A stretch of DNA of 64,000 bases from Streptomyces coryli. Its GTDB lineage: Bacteria; Actinomycetota; Actinomycetes; Streptomycetales; Streptomycetaceae. The DNA lies in NCBI RefSeq assembly GCF_011044975.1, contig NZ_JAAKZV010000007.1, forward strand, positions 19,542 to 83,541, in the 5' to 3' direction. Under the pieces are notes generated by a model. It worked only from the letters and a program-made list of their open reading frames with translations, had not been told where the DNA came from and made no database searches. The position numbers were made by a program, and so were the translations under genes. Of this stretch, positions 50,536 to 59,882 are shown one piece after another (the stretch's first letter is position 1; every line of letters begins with the position of its first letter).

Positions 50536-52410
50536 GTGTTCCGCAAGTACCGCAGAACCCGGACCCCGTTACTGCTGGCGGCCGCCGGCGCGCTGCTGCT
50601 CGGCGGCGCCACCCTGCCCCAGGCGAACAGCGCCGACGGCTGCGACCCGAAGGAGTTCTTCGTCGCACCCGACGGCAGCGACCGCGGCGAGGGCACCAAG
50701 GACGACGCCTGGCGGACCGTCGCGCACGCCCGCGACCAGCTCCGCGCGGACGGCCTGACCAAGGACATGGCCTGCGACGTCGTCGTGAACCTGCGGGCGG
50801 GCGACTACCCGGTGGACAAGGCCGTCGAGTTCGACGAGCGCGACTCCGGGTCCGGCGGCCACCAGGTGGTCTACCGCAGCTACGACGGGCCCGGCAAGGC
50901 CCGTATCACCGGGGCGAAGCCGGTCTCCGGCTGGCAGGAGTACAAGGACGGCATCTACCGGGCCGACGTCGGCAAGGACGCCTCCTTCTACACCCTCTTC
51001 GAGGACGGCAAGCGCGCCACCACCGCCCGCTTCCCCAACCGTCGCACCGACACCGAGTGGGCCCCGTATCTGATCTCCACCATCCCCGAGCCGGAGAAAG
51101 AGGCGGTGCGCCGCTGGCTGTGGGCCAAGCCCGGGGACATGGACCCGAAGTGGGACCCGGAGGACCTGGCCAAGGCCACGGTGACGATCTGGTCCGGCGG
51201 CAGCTGGAGCTGGTTCACGGACACCGTGCCGATCAAGGACGTGAACCTCGAGGAGGGCCAGATCTCCCTCGAGTACCAGACCCGCTACGCCATGATGAAC
51301 AGCCGCAGCGGATCCCGGTACTTCCTCCAGGACTCCCTCGCCTTCCTCGACCAGGCCGGTGAGTACTACCTGGACAAGGAGAAGGGCCAGCTCTACTACA
51401 AGCCCCGCGGCGACATCAAGGACGCCAAGGTGCTGGCGCCCACGACCACGAAGCTGCTCGACATCGCCGGCAGCAGCGAGCGGCACCGGGTGCGCGACAT
51501 CACCTTCGACGGCCTCGCGCTCCAGTACAGCGACTACCTGGAGTGGTACCGGTTCGGCTGGGTCGATGACGGCGACTCCGGCTTCGAGCACAAGTACCCG
51601 ATGTACGACCGGCAGATCGAGATGCACCGCAATCGCTTCGGTGCGGTGACGGTGACCAACAGCAAGGACATCACACTGACCGGGATGCACATCTCCGACA
51701 CCGGCTATCACGCCGTCTACGCGCTCTTCGCCAATGAGGGCCTGACGGTCAAGAACAGCCTGCTGGAGAACATCGGCGCCGACGGCATCAAGGTCGAGGG
51801 CCCGTATCCGGGGGAGGGCGACACCTCCAAGGGCCACCTGTTCACCAACAACTACATCTCCCACTTCGGGGAGCTGGTGCCGGGCGACGCCGCCGGCGTC
51901 GAGCTGATGGACACCGGACACAACACCGTCAGCCACAGCGTCATCGAGCACTCCGCCCGCTACGGCATCAGCCTCGAGGTGCGCCCGGAGGTCAAGGCGG
52001 AGGACAACTACGCCCGCGAGAACACCTTCGAGTACCTGCGCATCAACGAAGCCGGCCTGGACAGCGGCGACATGGGCGCCTTCTACACGTACGGCGTCGA
52101 GAACGAGGAGCCGCACCCGGTCGACAACCACGTCCGCCAGGTCGTCATCGGCGACGTCATTCCCGACCCCTCGATGCCGGACAGCGGCACCCGCGGCGTG
52201 CACATGGACGCCGGCGGCTGCGGCTTCAGCTTCACCGACATCGAGGTCGGCAAGGTCACCGACGACAAGTACCAGAGCTATCAGTGCAACCAGGTCAAGA
52301 ACGCTAACTGGGAGGACGGCTTCGACGCCTCGCGGATGGAGTACGACAAGATCGGTGTGACCGACGCCTTCCCGTACCCGAAGCCGAAGTCCGCCAAGGA
52401 CGGGGAGTGA
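50536..52410 (+). CDS. Secreted parallel beta-helix enzyme (possibly GH141-like)
   Basis: A 624-residue secreted protein with a Sec signal (RKYRRTRTPLLLAAAGALLL, cleavage near NSADG). The mature protein opens FFVAPDGSDRGEGTKDDAWRT and continues VYRSYDGPGKARITGAKPVSGW, the pattern of large right-handed beta-helix glycosidases such as GH141. Coil repeats run through the second half (ITLTGMHISDTGYHAVYALFANEGLTVKNSLLENIGADGIKVEG in pieces). Asp-rich positions in ISDTGYHAVY and GADGIKVEG could be catalytic. The family assignment is a recollection of pattern rather than a certainty; lyase families with the same fold are the alternative. GTG 50536 has AAGGAG upstream. Confidence 0.7.
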   Translation: MFRKYRRTRTPLLLAAAGALLLGGATLPQANSADGCDPKEFFVAPDGSDRGEGTKDDAWRTVAHARDQLRADGLTKDMACDVVVNLRAGDYPVDKAVEFDERDSGSGGHQVVYRSYDGPGKARITGAKPVSGWQEYKDGIYRADVGKDASFYTLFEDGKRATTARFPNRRTDTEWAPYLISTIPEPEKEAVRRWLWAKPGDMDPKWDPEDLAKATVTIWSGGSWSWFTDTVPIKDVNLEEGQISLEYQTRYAMMNSRSGSRYFLQDSLAFLDQAGEYYLDKEKGQLYYKPRGDIKDAKVLAPTTTKLLDIAGSSERHRVRDITFDGLALQYSDYLEWYRFGWVDDGDSGFEHKYPMYDRQIEMHRNRFGAVTVTNSKDITLTGMHISDTGYHAVYALFANEGLTVKNSLLENIGADGIKVEGPYPGEGDTSKGHLFTNNYISHFGELVPGDAAGVELMDTGHNTVSHSVIEHSARYGISLEVRPEVKAEDNYARENTFEYLRINEAGLDSGDMGAFYTYGVENEEPHPVDNHVRQVVIGDVIPDPSMPDSGTRGVHMDAGGCGFSFTDIEVGKVTDDKYQSYQCNQVKNANWEDGFDASRMEYDKIGVTDAFPYPKPKSAKDGE

Positions 52411-52417
52411 CCTCGGA

Positions 52418-53188
52418 ATGAGCGGGCGCATCCGCTGCGAGACGCAGGGGCCGGTCGCGGTCGTGACCCTCGACCGGCCGGAGAAGCTCAACGCCCTCAC
52501 CCCAAAGATGGCGGACGAGCTGCGCCGCACCCTGGCCGGCCTGGACGCGGACGCCGCCGTGCGAGCCGTCGTCCTGGCCGGCGCGGGGGAGCGGGCCTTC
52601 TGTGCCGGCAGCGACATCGCGGGTCTCGACGCGTACGAGACCCCGTGGGCCTTCCGCAACCGGCTCGACTACGGGGATGTGGTGCGGGAGTTGCGCACGC
52701 CGCTCATCGCCGCCGTCGGGGGCCACGCCCTCGGCGGCGGGCTGGAGCTGGCGCTGTCCTGCGACATCCGGATCGCGGGGGAGTCGGCGCGGTTCGCCGC
52801 CCCGGAGATCAAGCTGGGCTGGATCGGCGGCAGCGGGCAGGCGGCGCTGCTGGCGCACAGCATCGGCGCGTCCAACGCCGCGCTGATGCTGCTCACCGGC
52901 GACCCGATCGATGCGGCGCAGGCGCTGGCCTGGGGTCTGGTCAGCCGCGTCGTCCCGGACGCCGAGCTGCTGCCGGAGGCGGTCGCGCTGGCCGGGCGGA
53001 TCGCCGCCCGGGCGCCGATCGCCGCGCAGACCGCCAAGGCCAATCTGCGGGCGGCGCACAGCATGCCGCTGCAGCAGGCCATCCAGTACGAGCGCGACCT
53101 GCAGACGGTGTGCTTCGCCACGGAGGACGCCGCCGAGGGCCGGGCCGCCTTCGCCGAGCGGCGCGAGCCGCGGTTCACCGGCCGCTGA
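52418..53188 (+). CDS. Enoyl-CoA hydratase/isomerase-family protein
   Basis: A 256-residue crotonase-superfamily protein. The family blocks are VAVVTLDRPEKLNALTPKM, the first oxyanion-hole segment GERAFCAGSDIAGLD, the second AVGGHALGGGLELALSCDIRIAG, and APEIKLGWIGGSGQAALLAHSIG with the catalytic acidic position region. It would act on a CoA thioester in the cytosol as hydratase, dehydratase or isomerase. It starts seven bases after the beta-helix gene and precedes a family III CoA-transferase by 36 bases. That pairing strongly implies a CoA-activated intermediate, unexpected in a pectin locus. Confidence 0.9.
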   Translation: MSGRIRCETQGPVAVVTLDRPEKLNALTPKMADELRRTLAGLDADAAVRAVVLAGAGERAFCAGSDIAGLDAYETPWAFRNRLDYGDVVRELRTPLIAAVGGHALGGGLELALSCDIRIAGESARFAAPEIKLGWIGGSGQAALLAHSIGASNAALMLLTGDPIDAAQALAWGLVSRVVPDAELLPEAVALAGRIAARAPIAAQTAKANLRAAHSMPLQQAIQYERDLQTVCFATEDAAEGRAAFAERREPRFTGR

Positions 53189-53224
53189 GCCACTGCTGAG
53201 CCACTACGGAGGGACAGACAGATC

Positions 53225-54433
53225 ATGGGAATCCTGGACGGCTACCGGGTGGTCGATCTGTCGATCGCCATGGCGGGGCCGCTGGCGGCGATGCGGCTCG
53301 GCGACCTCGGCGCCGACGTGGTGAAGGTCGAGCCGCCGGGCGGGGAGTGGCAGCGCCGCGCCCCCGCCGGCGGTGCCACCGGCACCGAGCTGAACGCCTC
53401 CTTCCTCTCGCTCAACCGCAACAAGCGCAGCCTCGCCGCCGACCTCAAGACGAGCGAAGGACGCGAGGTGGTGCGGGACCTGGTCCGCGGCGCGGACGTG
53501 TTCCTGCAGAACTACCGGCCCGGGGTCGCCGAGCGCCTCGGCATGGACTACGCGGCGGTCCGGGAGGTCAACCCCGGCATCGTCTACGTCTCCATCTCCG
53601 GCTACGGCGACAGCGGCCCGTACGCGGACCGGCCCGGGCAGGATCTGCTGCTGCAGGCCATGTCCGGAGCCATGTACAGCGTCGGGCGGGAGTCGGACCC
53701 GCCCGCCCCGGCGGGGACCTACGCGGTCGACGCCATCACCGCGTACTCCGCCTTCGAAGGCGCGCTGGCCGCCCTGCTGCACCGGGAGCGCACCGGCGAG
53801 GGCCAGCTGGTGAAGGTGAACATGCTGGACGCCGCCATCGCGGTGCAGATGCAGGAGCTGTCGGTGTACACCGTCGGCGGCGTCCCGCAGCGACGCGGCG
53901 CCGAGCCGCACGGGCACACCTATATCCGCGCCCCGTACGGGGTGTTCACCACCAAGGACGGCCATCTCGCGCTGGCGATGCCGCCGCTCGACGCCCTCGG
54001 CGAGGCGCTCGGGCTGCCCGAACTGGCCGCGTACGACACGGACGTGGACGGCCACGGCAGGCGCGACGAGATCACCGCGCTGGTACGGGCCCGGCTGCCG
54101 CGGCACACCACCGCCGAGTGGCTGGAGCTGTTCGCCGAGCGCGGCATCTGGGCCGGGCCGGTGCATACGTACGCCGATGTCGTCGCCGATCCGCAGGTGC
54201 GGCACAACGGCTCGTTCGTCACCTACCGGCACCCGGTGGAGGGCGAGGTGACCACGCCCGGCTTCCCGTACCGCTTCAGCGCCACCCCGCCGGAGGTGCG
54301 CCGCGGCGCCCCGCTGGCCGGTGAGCACACCCGGGAAGTCCTCGGCGAACTGGGTTATCCGGAGCAGCGGGTGGCGGCGCTGCTCGCCGAGGGCGCCATC
54401 GCCGCCCGGAACCGGGAGGAAGAGATGTCATGA
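53225..54433 (+). CDS. Family III CoA-transferase (CaiB/BaiF)
   Basis: A 402-residue CoA-transferase that would move CoA from a donor (for example succinyl-CoA) to a free acid. It opens with GILDGYRVVDLSIAMAGPLAAMRLGDLGADVVKVEPPGG, the family signature. The nucleophilic aspartate is probably that in LQNYRPGVAERLGMDYAAV or its neighbour, and VSISGYGDSGPYADRPGQDLLLQAMSG is diagnostic. ATG 53228 is close to the annotated ATG; GGAG lies upstream. Its stop overlaps the next ATG by four bases. Together with the enoyl-CoA hydratase it forms an acid-activation module of unknown substrate. Confidence 0.92.
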   Translation: MGILDGYRVVDLSIAMAGPLAAMRLGDLGADVVKVEPPGGEWQRRAPAGGATGTELNASFLSLNRNKRSLAADLKTSEGREVVRDLVRGADVFLQNYRPGVAERLGMDYAAVREVNPGIVYVSISGYGDSGPYADRPGQDLLLQAMSGAMYSVGRESDPPAPAGTYAVDAITAYSAFEGALAALLHRERTGEGQLVKVNMLDAAIAVQMQELSVYTVGGVPQRRGAEPHGHTYIRAPYGVFTTKDGHLALAMPPLDALGEALGLPELAAYDTDVDGHGRRDEITALVRARLPRHTTAEWLELFAERGIWAGPVHTYADVVADPQVRHNGSFVTYRHPVEGEVTTPGFPYRFSATPPEVRRGAPLAGEHTREVLGELGYPEQRVAALLAEGAIAARNREEEMS

Positions 54434-55623
54434 CCGCGACGACGACGGAACCACCCCGCGCCACCGCGGAGCTGCGCGGGCTGACCTGGGACCACCCCCG
54501 CGGCTACGCGCCGCTCGAGGAACTCGCCCGGCTCGACGCCTCCCTGCCGCCCGGCTGCGAGACGGTCGGCCGGCCGCTGCGCTGGGACCGGCAGCCGCTC
54601 TCCGGCTTCGAGTCCACCCCCCTCACCGCCCTCGCCCCCGACTACGACCTCCTCGTCGTGGACCACCCGGGCCTCGGCGCCGCCGTCGAGGCGGACTGCC
54701 TGATGCCGCTGGAAGAGCTCTTCGGCCCCGCCGAGCTGCGCGGCTGGCGGGAGCGCAGCGTCGGCGCCAGCTTCGCCAGTTACGTGCTCGACGGCCGCAC
54801 CTGGGCGCTGCCGCTGGACGCCGCCGCACAGGTCGCCGCCGCGCGTCCCGACCTGATGGCGGGGCATCCGCTGCCGCGCACCTGGGCGGAGGTGCGCGAC
54901 CTGCCGGTGCCGGTCGCACTCTGCCTGGGCGGCCCGCACGCCTTCCTCACCTTCTGCTCGCTCGTCCTGGCCCAGGGCGCGGAGCCGGCCACGGACGGCG
55001 ACCGGCTCGTCTCCCGGGAGGCCGCGCTGCCCGCGCTCGACCTCATGGCGGTACTCGCCGACCGCACCCCGGCGCCGCTGCGCGACGCGAACCCGATCGG
55101 GCTGCTGCGCGCGATGGCGGCGGCCGGCGGGCCCGCGTACTGCCCGCTGGTGTACGGCTATGTCACCTACACCCGCGCCGGGCCGTATCCGCTGGCCTTC
55201 GCCGACGCCCCGACGTGGCGGCCGGGCGGCCCCGTGGGCAGCGTGCTCGGCGGCGCCGGACTCGCCGTCTCCCGCCGCCGCACCGACGACCTCGGCACCC
55301 GCGGCGCGGTCCGCGATCACCTGCGCCGGCTGCTGGCGGACCCGGTGCAGCGCGAGCTGTTCCCGGTCACCGGCGGCCAGCCCGCGGCCCGCGCCGCCTG
55401 GACCGACGCCTGGACCAACGAGCGGTGGGGCGGCTTCTACCGCGCCACCCTCGCCACCGTCGAGGCCGCCTGGGTGCGGCCGCGGTGGCCCGGCTATCCG
55501 GAATTCCAGGAGGCGGCCTCCCGACTGCTGCGCGCGGGGCTGGCCGAGGGCCGCCCGCACCGGGCGCTGCTAGACGCCCTCGATGACCACTACCGCACCT
55601 ACCGGGAGAGGAGCACTCCGTGA
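54430..55623 (+). CDS. Signal-less solute-binding-protein-like protein
   Basis: A 397-residue protein whose fold pattern is that of a sugar ABC solute-binding protein: LLVVDHPGLGAAVEADCLMPLEELFGP, VLDGRTWALPLDAAAQVAA, PRTWAEVRDL and YGYVTYTRAGPYPLAF. It has no signal peptide or lipobox, and the first 30 residues (MTATTTEPPRATAELRGLTW) are soluble. It is therefore probably cytosolic, where a binding protein would act as a sensor, chaperone or substrate carrier. It overlaps the CoA-transferase gene by four bases and the SDR gene by four, so it belongs to a coupled trio. Function is unknown. Confidence 0.8.
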   Translation: MTATTTEPPRATAELRGLTWDHPRGYAPLEELARLDASLPPGCETVGRPLRWDRQPLSGFESTPLTALAPDYDLLVVDHPGLGAAVEADCLMPLEELFGPAELRGWRERSVGASFASYVLDGRTWALPLDAAAQVAAARPDLMAGHPLPRTWAEVRDLPVPVALCLGGPHAFLTFCSLVLAQGAEPATDGDRLVSREAALPALDLMAVLADRTPAPLRDANPIGLLRAMAAAGGPAYCPLVYGYVTYTRAGPYPLAFADAPTWRPGGPVGSVLGGAGLAVSRRRTDDLGTRGAVRDHLRRLLADPVQRELFPVTGGQPAARAAWTDAWTNERWGGFYRATLATVEAAWVRPRWPGYPEFQEAASRLLRAGLAEGRPHRALLDALDDHYRTYRERSTP

Positions 55624-56357
55624 GCACCGCAGTAGTGACCGGTGCGGCAGGCGGCCTCGGCCGAGCCATCAGCCGCCGGCTGGCCGCCGACGGGCACGCC
55701 GTCGCCCTGCTCGACGTCGAAGGCCCGGCGCTGGAGCAGGCCGTCAAGGACCTCACCGAGGCGGGCGGCACCGCGCTGCCGCTCGCCGCCGATCTGCGCG
55801 ACGCCGACGCCGTCGAGGCCGCCTTCGCCCGCGCCGGCGAGGAGTTGGGCACCGTCGGCATCCTGGTCAACAACGCCGCGATCTACCCGTCCCGGCCGTT
55901 CCTCGAGGTGCCGCTCGCCGAGTACGACGACGTGCACGCGGTCAACCAGCGCGGCTACTGGCTCTGCGCCCAGACCGCCGCCCGCGCCATGACGGAGGCC
56001 GGTGGCGGCGCGATCGTCAACGTCGCCTCCATCACCATGAGCGGCGGCTGGGCCGACCTCGCCGCCTACGTAGCCACCAAGGGCGCCGCCGCCGCCCTCA
56101 CCCGCGCCCTGGCCCGCGAGCTCGGCCCGCACGGCATCCGCGTCAACTGCGTGGCGCCCGGCGCCTTCCCCACCGCCGCCGAGGAGATCCATCCCGACCG
56201 GGCGGCGTACGAGGCCCGCATCCTGGACCACCAGGCGCTCAAGCGCCGCGGCACGCCCGACGAGCTGGCCGCGGTGGTGGCCTTTCTGGCCGGTTCCGAC
56301 GCCGCGTTCGTCACCGGGCAGACGCTCAACGTCGACGGCGGGTGGGTGATGTCATGA
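55620..56357 (+). CDS. SDR-family oxidoreductase
   Basis: A 245-residue classical short-chain dehydrogenase. The NAD(P) loop is VTGAAGGLGRAI (TGxxxGxG), the NNA motif is in ILVNNAAIYP, the active-site Ser is in VNVASITMSGG, and the YxxxK is YVATKGAAA. The Asp in LLDVEG suggests NAD preference. C-terminal VDGGWVMS is typical. The gene starts at GTG 55620, overlapping the previous stop, and overlaps the DUF4432 gene by four bases. It would oxidise a sugar, sugar acid or hydroxyacyl derivative. Confidence 0.94.
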   Translation: MSTAVVTGAAGGLGRAISRRLAADGHAVALLDVEGPALEQAVKDLTEAGGTALPLAADLRDADAVEAAFARAGEELGTVGILVNNAAIYPSRPFLEVPLAEYDDVHAVNQRGYWLCAQTAARAMTEAGGGAIVNVASITMSGGWADLAAYVATKGAAAALTRALARELGPHGIRVNCVAPGAFPTAAEEIHPDRAAYEARILDHQALKRRGTPDELAAVVAFLAGSDAAFVTGQTLNVDGGWVMS

Positions 56358-57463
56358 AGATCCACGGACAGGAGCTCGGTCCCCGCGACCTGGCCGCCCG
56401 TGCCGGTGAGACGGCCGCCGCCGGGGGCGTCCGCCTGGTCACACTCGCTGACGGCGCCGAACGCGGCATCCGCACCCTGGAGTTCCGCACCGGCAGCGGC
56501 CTGGCCTTCGACGTCCTGGTCGACCGGTGCATGGACATCGGTGCCGCGGAACACGCCGGGCAGGCCTTCGGCTGGCGCTCGCGCACCGGCTTCCGGCACC
56601 CGGCGCTGCACGAGCACGCCGACGAGGAGGGCCTGTCCTGGCTGCGCTCCTTCTCCGGCCTGACCGTGACAGGGGGCCTCGACCACACCCTCTTCGGCGG
56701 CGAGGTGGACGCGACCGGCTACCGCTACCCACCGCGCCCGTCCGTACGGCACGGCCTGCACGGCCGGGTCGCCAACCTGCCCGCCCGGCTGAAGGGTTAC
56801 GGCGAGCACTGGGACGGCGACGCCTGTGTGCTGTGGGCCGAGGGACAGGTCCGGCAGGCCGCGGTCTTCGCCGAGAACCTGACCCTGACCCGCCGCATCG
56901 AGGCCGATCTGGGCGGCGATGAGATCCGGCTCACCGACACGGTCACCAACCCCGGCTTCGACCCGATGCCGCACATGTTCCTCTACCACATCAACCTCGG
57001 CTGGCCGCTGCTCGACGAGGGCAGCCGCTTCCTCGCCCCGGTCGCCAAGACGCTGTGGCACTCCGACAGCGTCACCGACCAGTGCGCCGACCACCGCATG
57101 CTGCCGGCCCCCCGGCCGGGCTTCGTCGAGCAGGTCTACGAGCACGAGCTGCGCGAGGTCGCCCCGGGCCGTACCGGAGCGGCCGTGGTCAACGACCGGC
57201 TGGAACTGGCCGTGAGCGTCGACTGGGAGCGGTCCGCGTTCCCCTGCTTCTTCCAGTGGCTCAACCTCCGGGCCGGCGACTACGCGATCGGCCTCGAGCC
57301 CTCCACCCACCACGTCGCCGGGGACGCGGCCGCCCGCGCCGACGACTCCATGATCTGGCTCGGTCCGGGCGAGTCCCGGACGTACCGCACCCGCTTCCGC
57401 GTGCACCGCGGAGCCGACGCCCTCGCCGCCCTCGAGACACAGCTGGAGCCGAGCGATGCCTGA
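56354..57463 (+). CDS. DUF4432 (aldose epimerase-fold) protein
   Basis: A 369-residue protein of the DUF4432 family, a galactose mutarotase-like beta-sandwich. Markers include [74 protein letters not shown] and the C-terminal GLEPSTHHV. Such proteins interconvert anomers of free sugars, and in this locus the enzyme probably prepares the sugar for the SDR. It is coupled to the SDR gene (four bases) and to GH95 (eight bases). Confidence 0.85.
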   Translation: MKIHGQELGPRDLAARAGETAAAGGVRLVTLADGAERGIRTLEFRTGSGLAFDVLVDRCMDIGAAEHAGQAFGWRSRTGFRHPALHEHADEEGLSWLRSFSGLTVTGGLDHTLFGGEVDATGYRYPPRPSVRHGLHGRVANLPARLKGYGEHWDGDACVLWAEGQVRQAAVFAENLTLTRRIEADLGGDEIRLTDTVTNPGFDPMPHMFLYHINLGWPLLDEGSRFLAPVAKTLWHSDSVTDQCADHRMLPAPRPGFVEQVYEHELREVAPGRTGAAVVNDRLELAVSVDWERSAFPCFFQWLNLRAGDYAIGLEPSTHHVAGDAAARADDSMIWLGPGESRTYRTRFRVHRGADALAALETQLEPSDA

Positions 57464-59861
57464 GTTGTCCAGACGCCACGTACTGGCGGCCGCCGGAGCC
57501 GGCGCCGCGGCGACCGCGCTGCCCACCGGCGCGTACGCATTGCCCGGCGCGTCGCGGCGCTCCGACCCCAACCCGATGCGGCTGTGGTACACCGCCCCCG
57601 CCGCCGAGTGGCTGGAGGCGCTGCCGGTCGGCAATGGCCGCCTCGGCGCGATGGTGTTCGGCCGCACCGACACGGAGCGGCTGCAGCTGAACGAGGACAG
57701 CCTGTGGGCCGGAGGGCCGAACGACTACGCCCAGCCGGACGCCGCCCGCCACCTGGCGGAGGTCCGCCGCCTGGTGGTCGAGGAGAAGTGGTACCAGGCG
57801 CAGCTGCTGGCCGAGGAGCACTTCCTCGGCACCCCCTCGGAGCAGGCCGCCTACCAGGTCCTCGGCGACCTCGAACTCGCCCTCGCGGGCGACGGCGAGA
57901 CCACCGGCTACGAGCGCGAACTGGACCTGGAGACGGCCGTCACCCGCGTCACCTACACCCGCGGCGGCGTACGCCACACCCGCGAGGTCTTCGCCAGCGG
58001 TCCGGACCAGGTCCTGGTCGTACGGCTGACCGCCGATACCCCGGGCAGCGTGGGCTTCACCGCCCGCTTCAGCACCCCGCAGAAGGCCTCCGCCGCGACC
58101 GTCGACGACCGCACCATCGCGCTCGACGGCGTCGGCGGCGACTGGCAGGGCCTCGAGGGCAAGGTGCGCTTCCGGGCGCTGGCCCGCGCGGTTCCCGAGG
58201 GCGGGCAGGTGCGTACCGAGGGCGGCGAGCTGACCGTGACCGGCGCCGACGCCGTCACCCTCATCGTCTCCATGGCCACCAGCTACCGCGACTACCTGGA
58301 CGTCTCGGCGGACGAGGCCGCCCGCGCCCGCCGCCACCTGGAGCCGGCCGCGCGGATGCCGTACGAGCTGCTGCGCCGCCGCCATGTGGCCGACCACCGC
58401 CGCCTGTTCAGCCGGGTCGGCATCGACCTCGGCACCTCCGATCGCACCGCCCTGCCCACCAACGAGCGCGTCCCGCTCTTCAAGGACGGCGGCGATCCGC
58501 AGCTGGCCGCGCTGTACTTCCAGTACGGCCGCTATCTGCTCGCCTCCTGCTCCCGCAGCCCCGGCCAGGCCGCGAACCTGCAGGGCCTGTGGAACGAGAG
58601 CATGACCCCCAACTGGGAGTCCAAGTACACGATCAACATCAACTTCGAGATGAACTACTGGCCGGCCGGGCCCGCCAATCTCGCCGAGTGCTGGGAGCCC
58701 GCCGCGGACATGATCCACGAGCTGGCCAGATCCGGCGCCCGCACCGCCAAGGCCCTCTACGACGCCCCGGGCTGGGTCGCGCACCACAACACCGACGGCT
58801 GGCGCGGCACCGCGCCCGTCGACCACGCCTTCTACGGCATGTGGCCCACCGGCGGCGCCTGGCTGTGCCTGCTGCTGTGGGACCACTACCGCTTCACCGG
58901 CGATACGGGCGTCCTCAGCCGCAACTACCCGGTCCTGAAGGGTGCGATCGACTTCTTCCTGGACTTCCTGGTCGAGGACGCGAAGACCGGCTACCTGGTC
59001 ACCAACCCCTCGCACTCGCCCGAGGTCGGCCACCACGAGGACGAGGGCGAGAACGTCAGCATCTGCGCCGGGCCCACCATGGACATGCAGCTGCTGCGCG
59101 ATCTCTTCGACGCTTTCCGTTCTGCCGCCGTGGTCCTCGACCGCGACCCCGGCCTGGCCGCCCGGGTCAGCGAGGTCCGCGACCGGCTCGCCCCGAACCA
59201 GGTCGGCTACGCGGGCCAGCTCCAGGAGTGGCTGGAGGACTGGGAGGAGGCGGCGCTGGTCAAGCACCGGCACGTATCGCAGCTCTACGGGCTCTTCCCC
59301 AGCGCCCAGATCACCCCCAGGAAGACTCCGGAGCTGGCCGCGGCCGCACGCAGGACGCTGGAGCTGCGCGGCACCTCGGGCACCGGCTGGTCGCTCGCCT
59401 GGAAGATCAATTGGTACGCCCGGCTGCTCGACGCCGACCTCGCGTACCAGCGGCTGAGCGACCTCCTCACCCCGGCCCGTACCGCCCCCAACCTCTTCGA
59501 CCTGCACCCGCCGTTCCAGATCGACGGCAACTTCGGCGGCGTCTCCGGGATCACCGAGATGCTGCTGCAGAGCCACGCCGGCGAGATCGAGCTGCTGCCC
59601 GCCCTGCCGGACGCCTGGCCGGACGGCTCCTTCCGCGGGTTGCGCGCCCGCGACGGCTTCGAGATCGACCTGGAGTGGAAGGCCGGGAAGGTGGTGCACG
59701 CCGCGGTGCGCTCCCTGCTCGGCCACCCCATCCGCCTGCGCACCCCGCACCCCGTCGACATCGAGGGTGCCACCGCGGAACGCCCCGAGGAGCACGTGGT
59801 GTCCTTCGCCACCCGCCCAGGGGCCACCTATCACGTGAGAGCCGCGCAGACCCGTCACTGA
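57456..59861 (+). CDS. Secreted GH95 alpha-L-fucosidase/galactosidase
   Basis: An 801-residue glycoside hydrolase with a twin-arginine-type signal ([18 protein letters not shown]). It has the standard GH95 order: an N-terminal beta-sandwich ([29 protein letters not shown]), then an (alpha/alpha)6 barrel with [18 protein letters not shown] (the catalytic Asn pair N-x-N), [18 protein letters not shown] with the acid glutamate, and [14 protein letters not shown] with the catalytic Asp. GH95 enzymes cleave terminal alpha-1,2-L-fucose or alpha-L-galactose by inversion. In rhamnogalacturonan II degradation the latter has been reported. Its start overlaps the DUF4432 stop by eight bases. Confidence 0.93.
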   Translation: MPELSRRHVLAAAGAGAAATALPTGAYALPGASRRSDPNPMRLWYTAPAAEWLEALPVGNGRLGAMVFGRTDTERLQLNEDSLWAGGPNDYAQPDAARHLAEVRRLVVEEKWYQAQLLAEEHFLGTPSEQAAYQVLGDLELALAGDGETTGYERELDLETAVTRVTYTRGGVRHTREVFASGPDQVLVVRLTADTPGSVGFTARFSTPQKASAATVDDRTIALDGVGGDWQGLEGKVRFRALARAVPEGGQVRTEGGELTVTGADAVTLIVSMATSYRDYLDVSADEAARARRHLEPAARMPYELLRRRHVADHRRLFSRVGIDLGTSDRTALPTNERVPLFKDGGDPQLAALYFQYGRYLLASCSRSPGQAANLQGLWNESMTPNWESKYTININFEMNYWPAGPANLAECWEPAADMIHELARSGARTAKALYDAPGWVAHHNTDGWRGTAPVDHAFYGMWPTGGAWLCLLLWDHYRFTGDTGVLSRNYPVLKGAIDFFLDFLVEDAKTGYLVTNPSHSPEVGHHEDEGENVSICAGPTMDMQLLRDLFDAFRSAAVVLDRDPGLAARVSEVRDRLAPNQVGYAGQLQEWLEDWEEAALVKHRHVSQLYGLFPSAQITPRKTPELAAAARRTLELRGTSGTGWSLAWKINWYARLLDADLAYQRLSDLLTPARTAPNLFDLHPPFQIDGNFGGVSGITEMLLQSHAGEIELLPALPDAWPDGSFRGLRARDGFEIDLEWKAGKVVHAAVRSLLGHPIRLRTPHPVDIEGATAERPEEHVVSFATRPGATYHVRAAQTRH

Positions 59862-59882
59862 CTCACCAAGGAGCAGGCGAAC

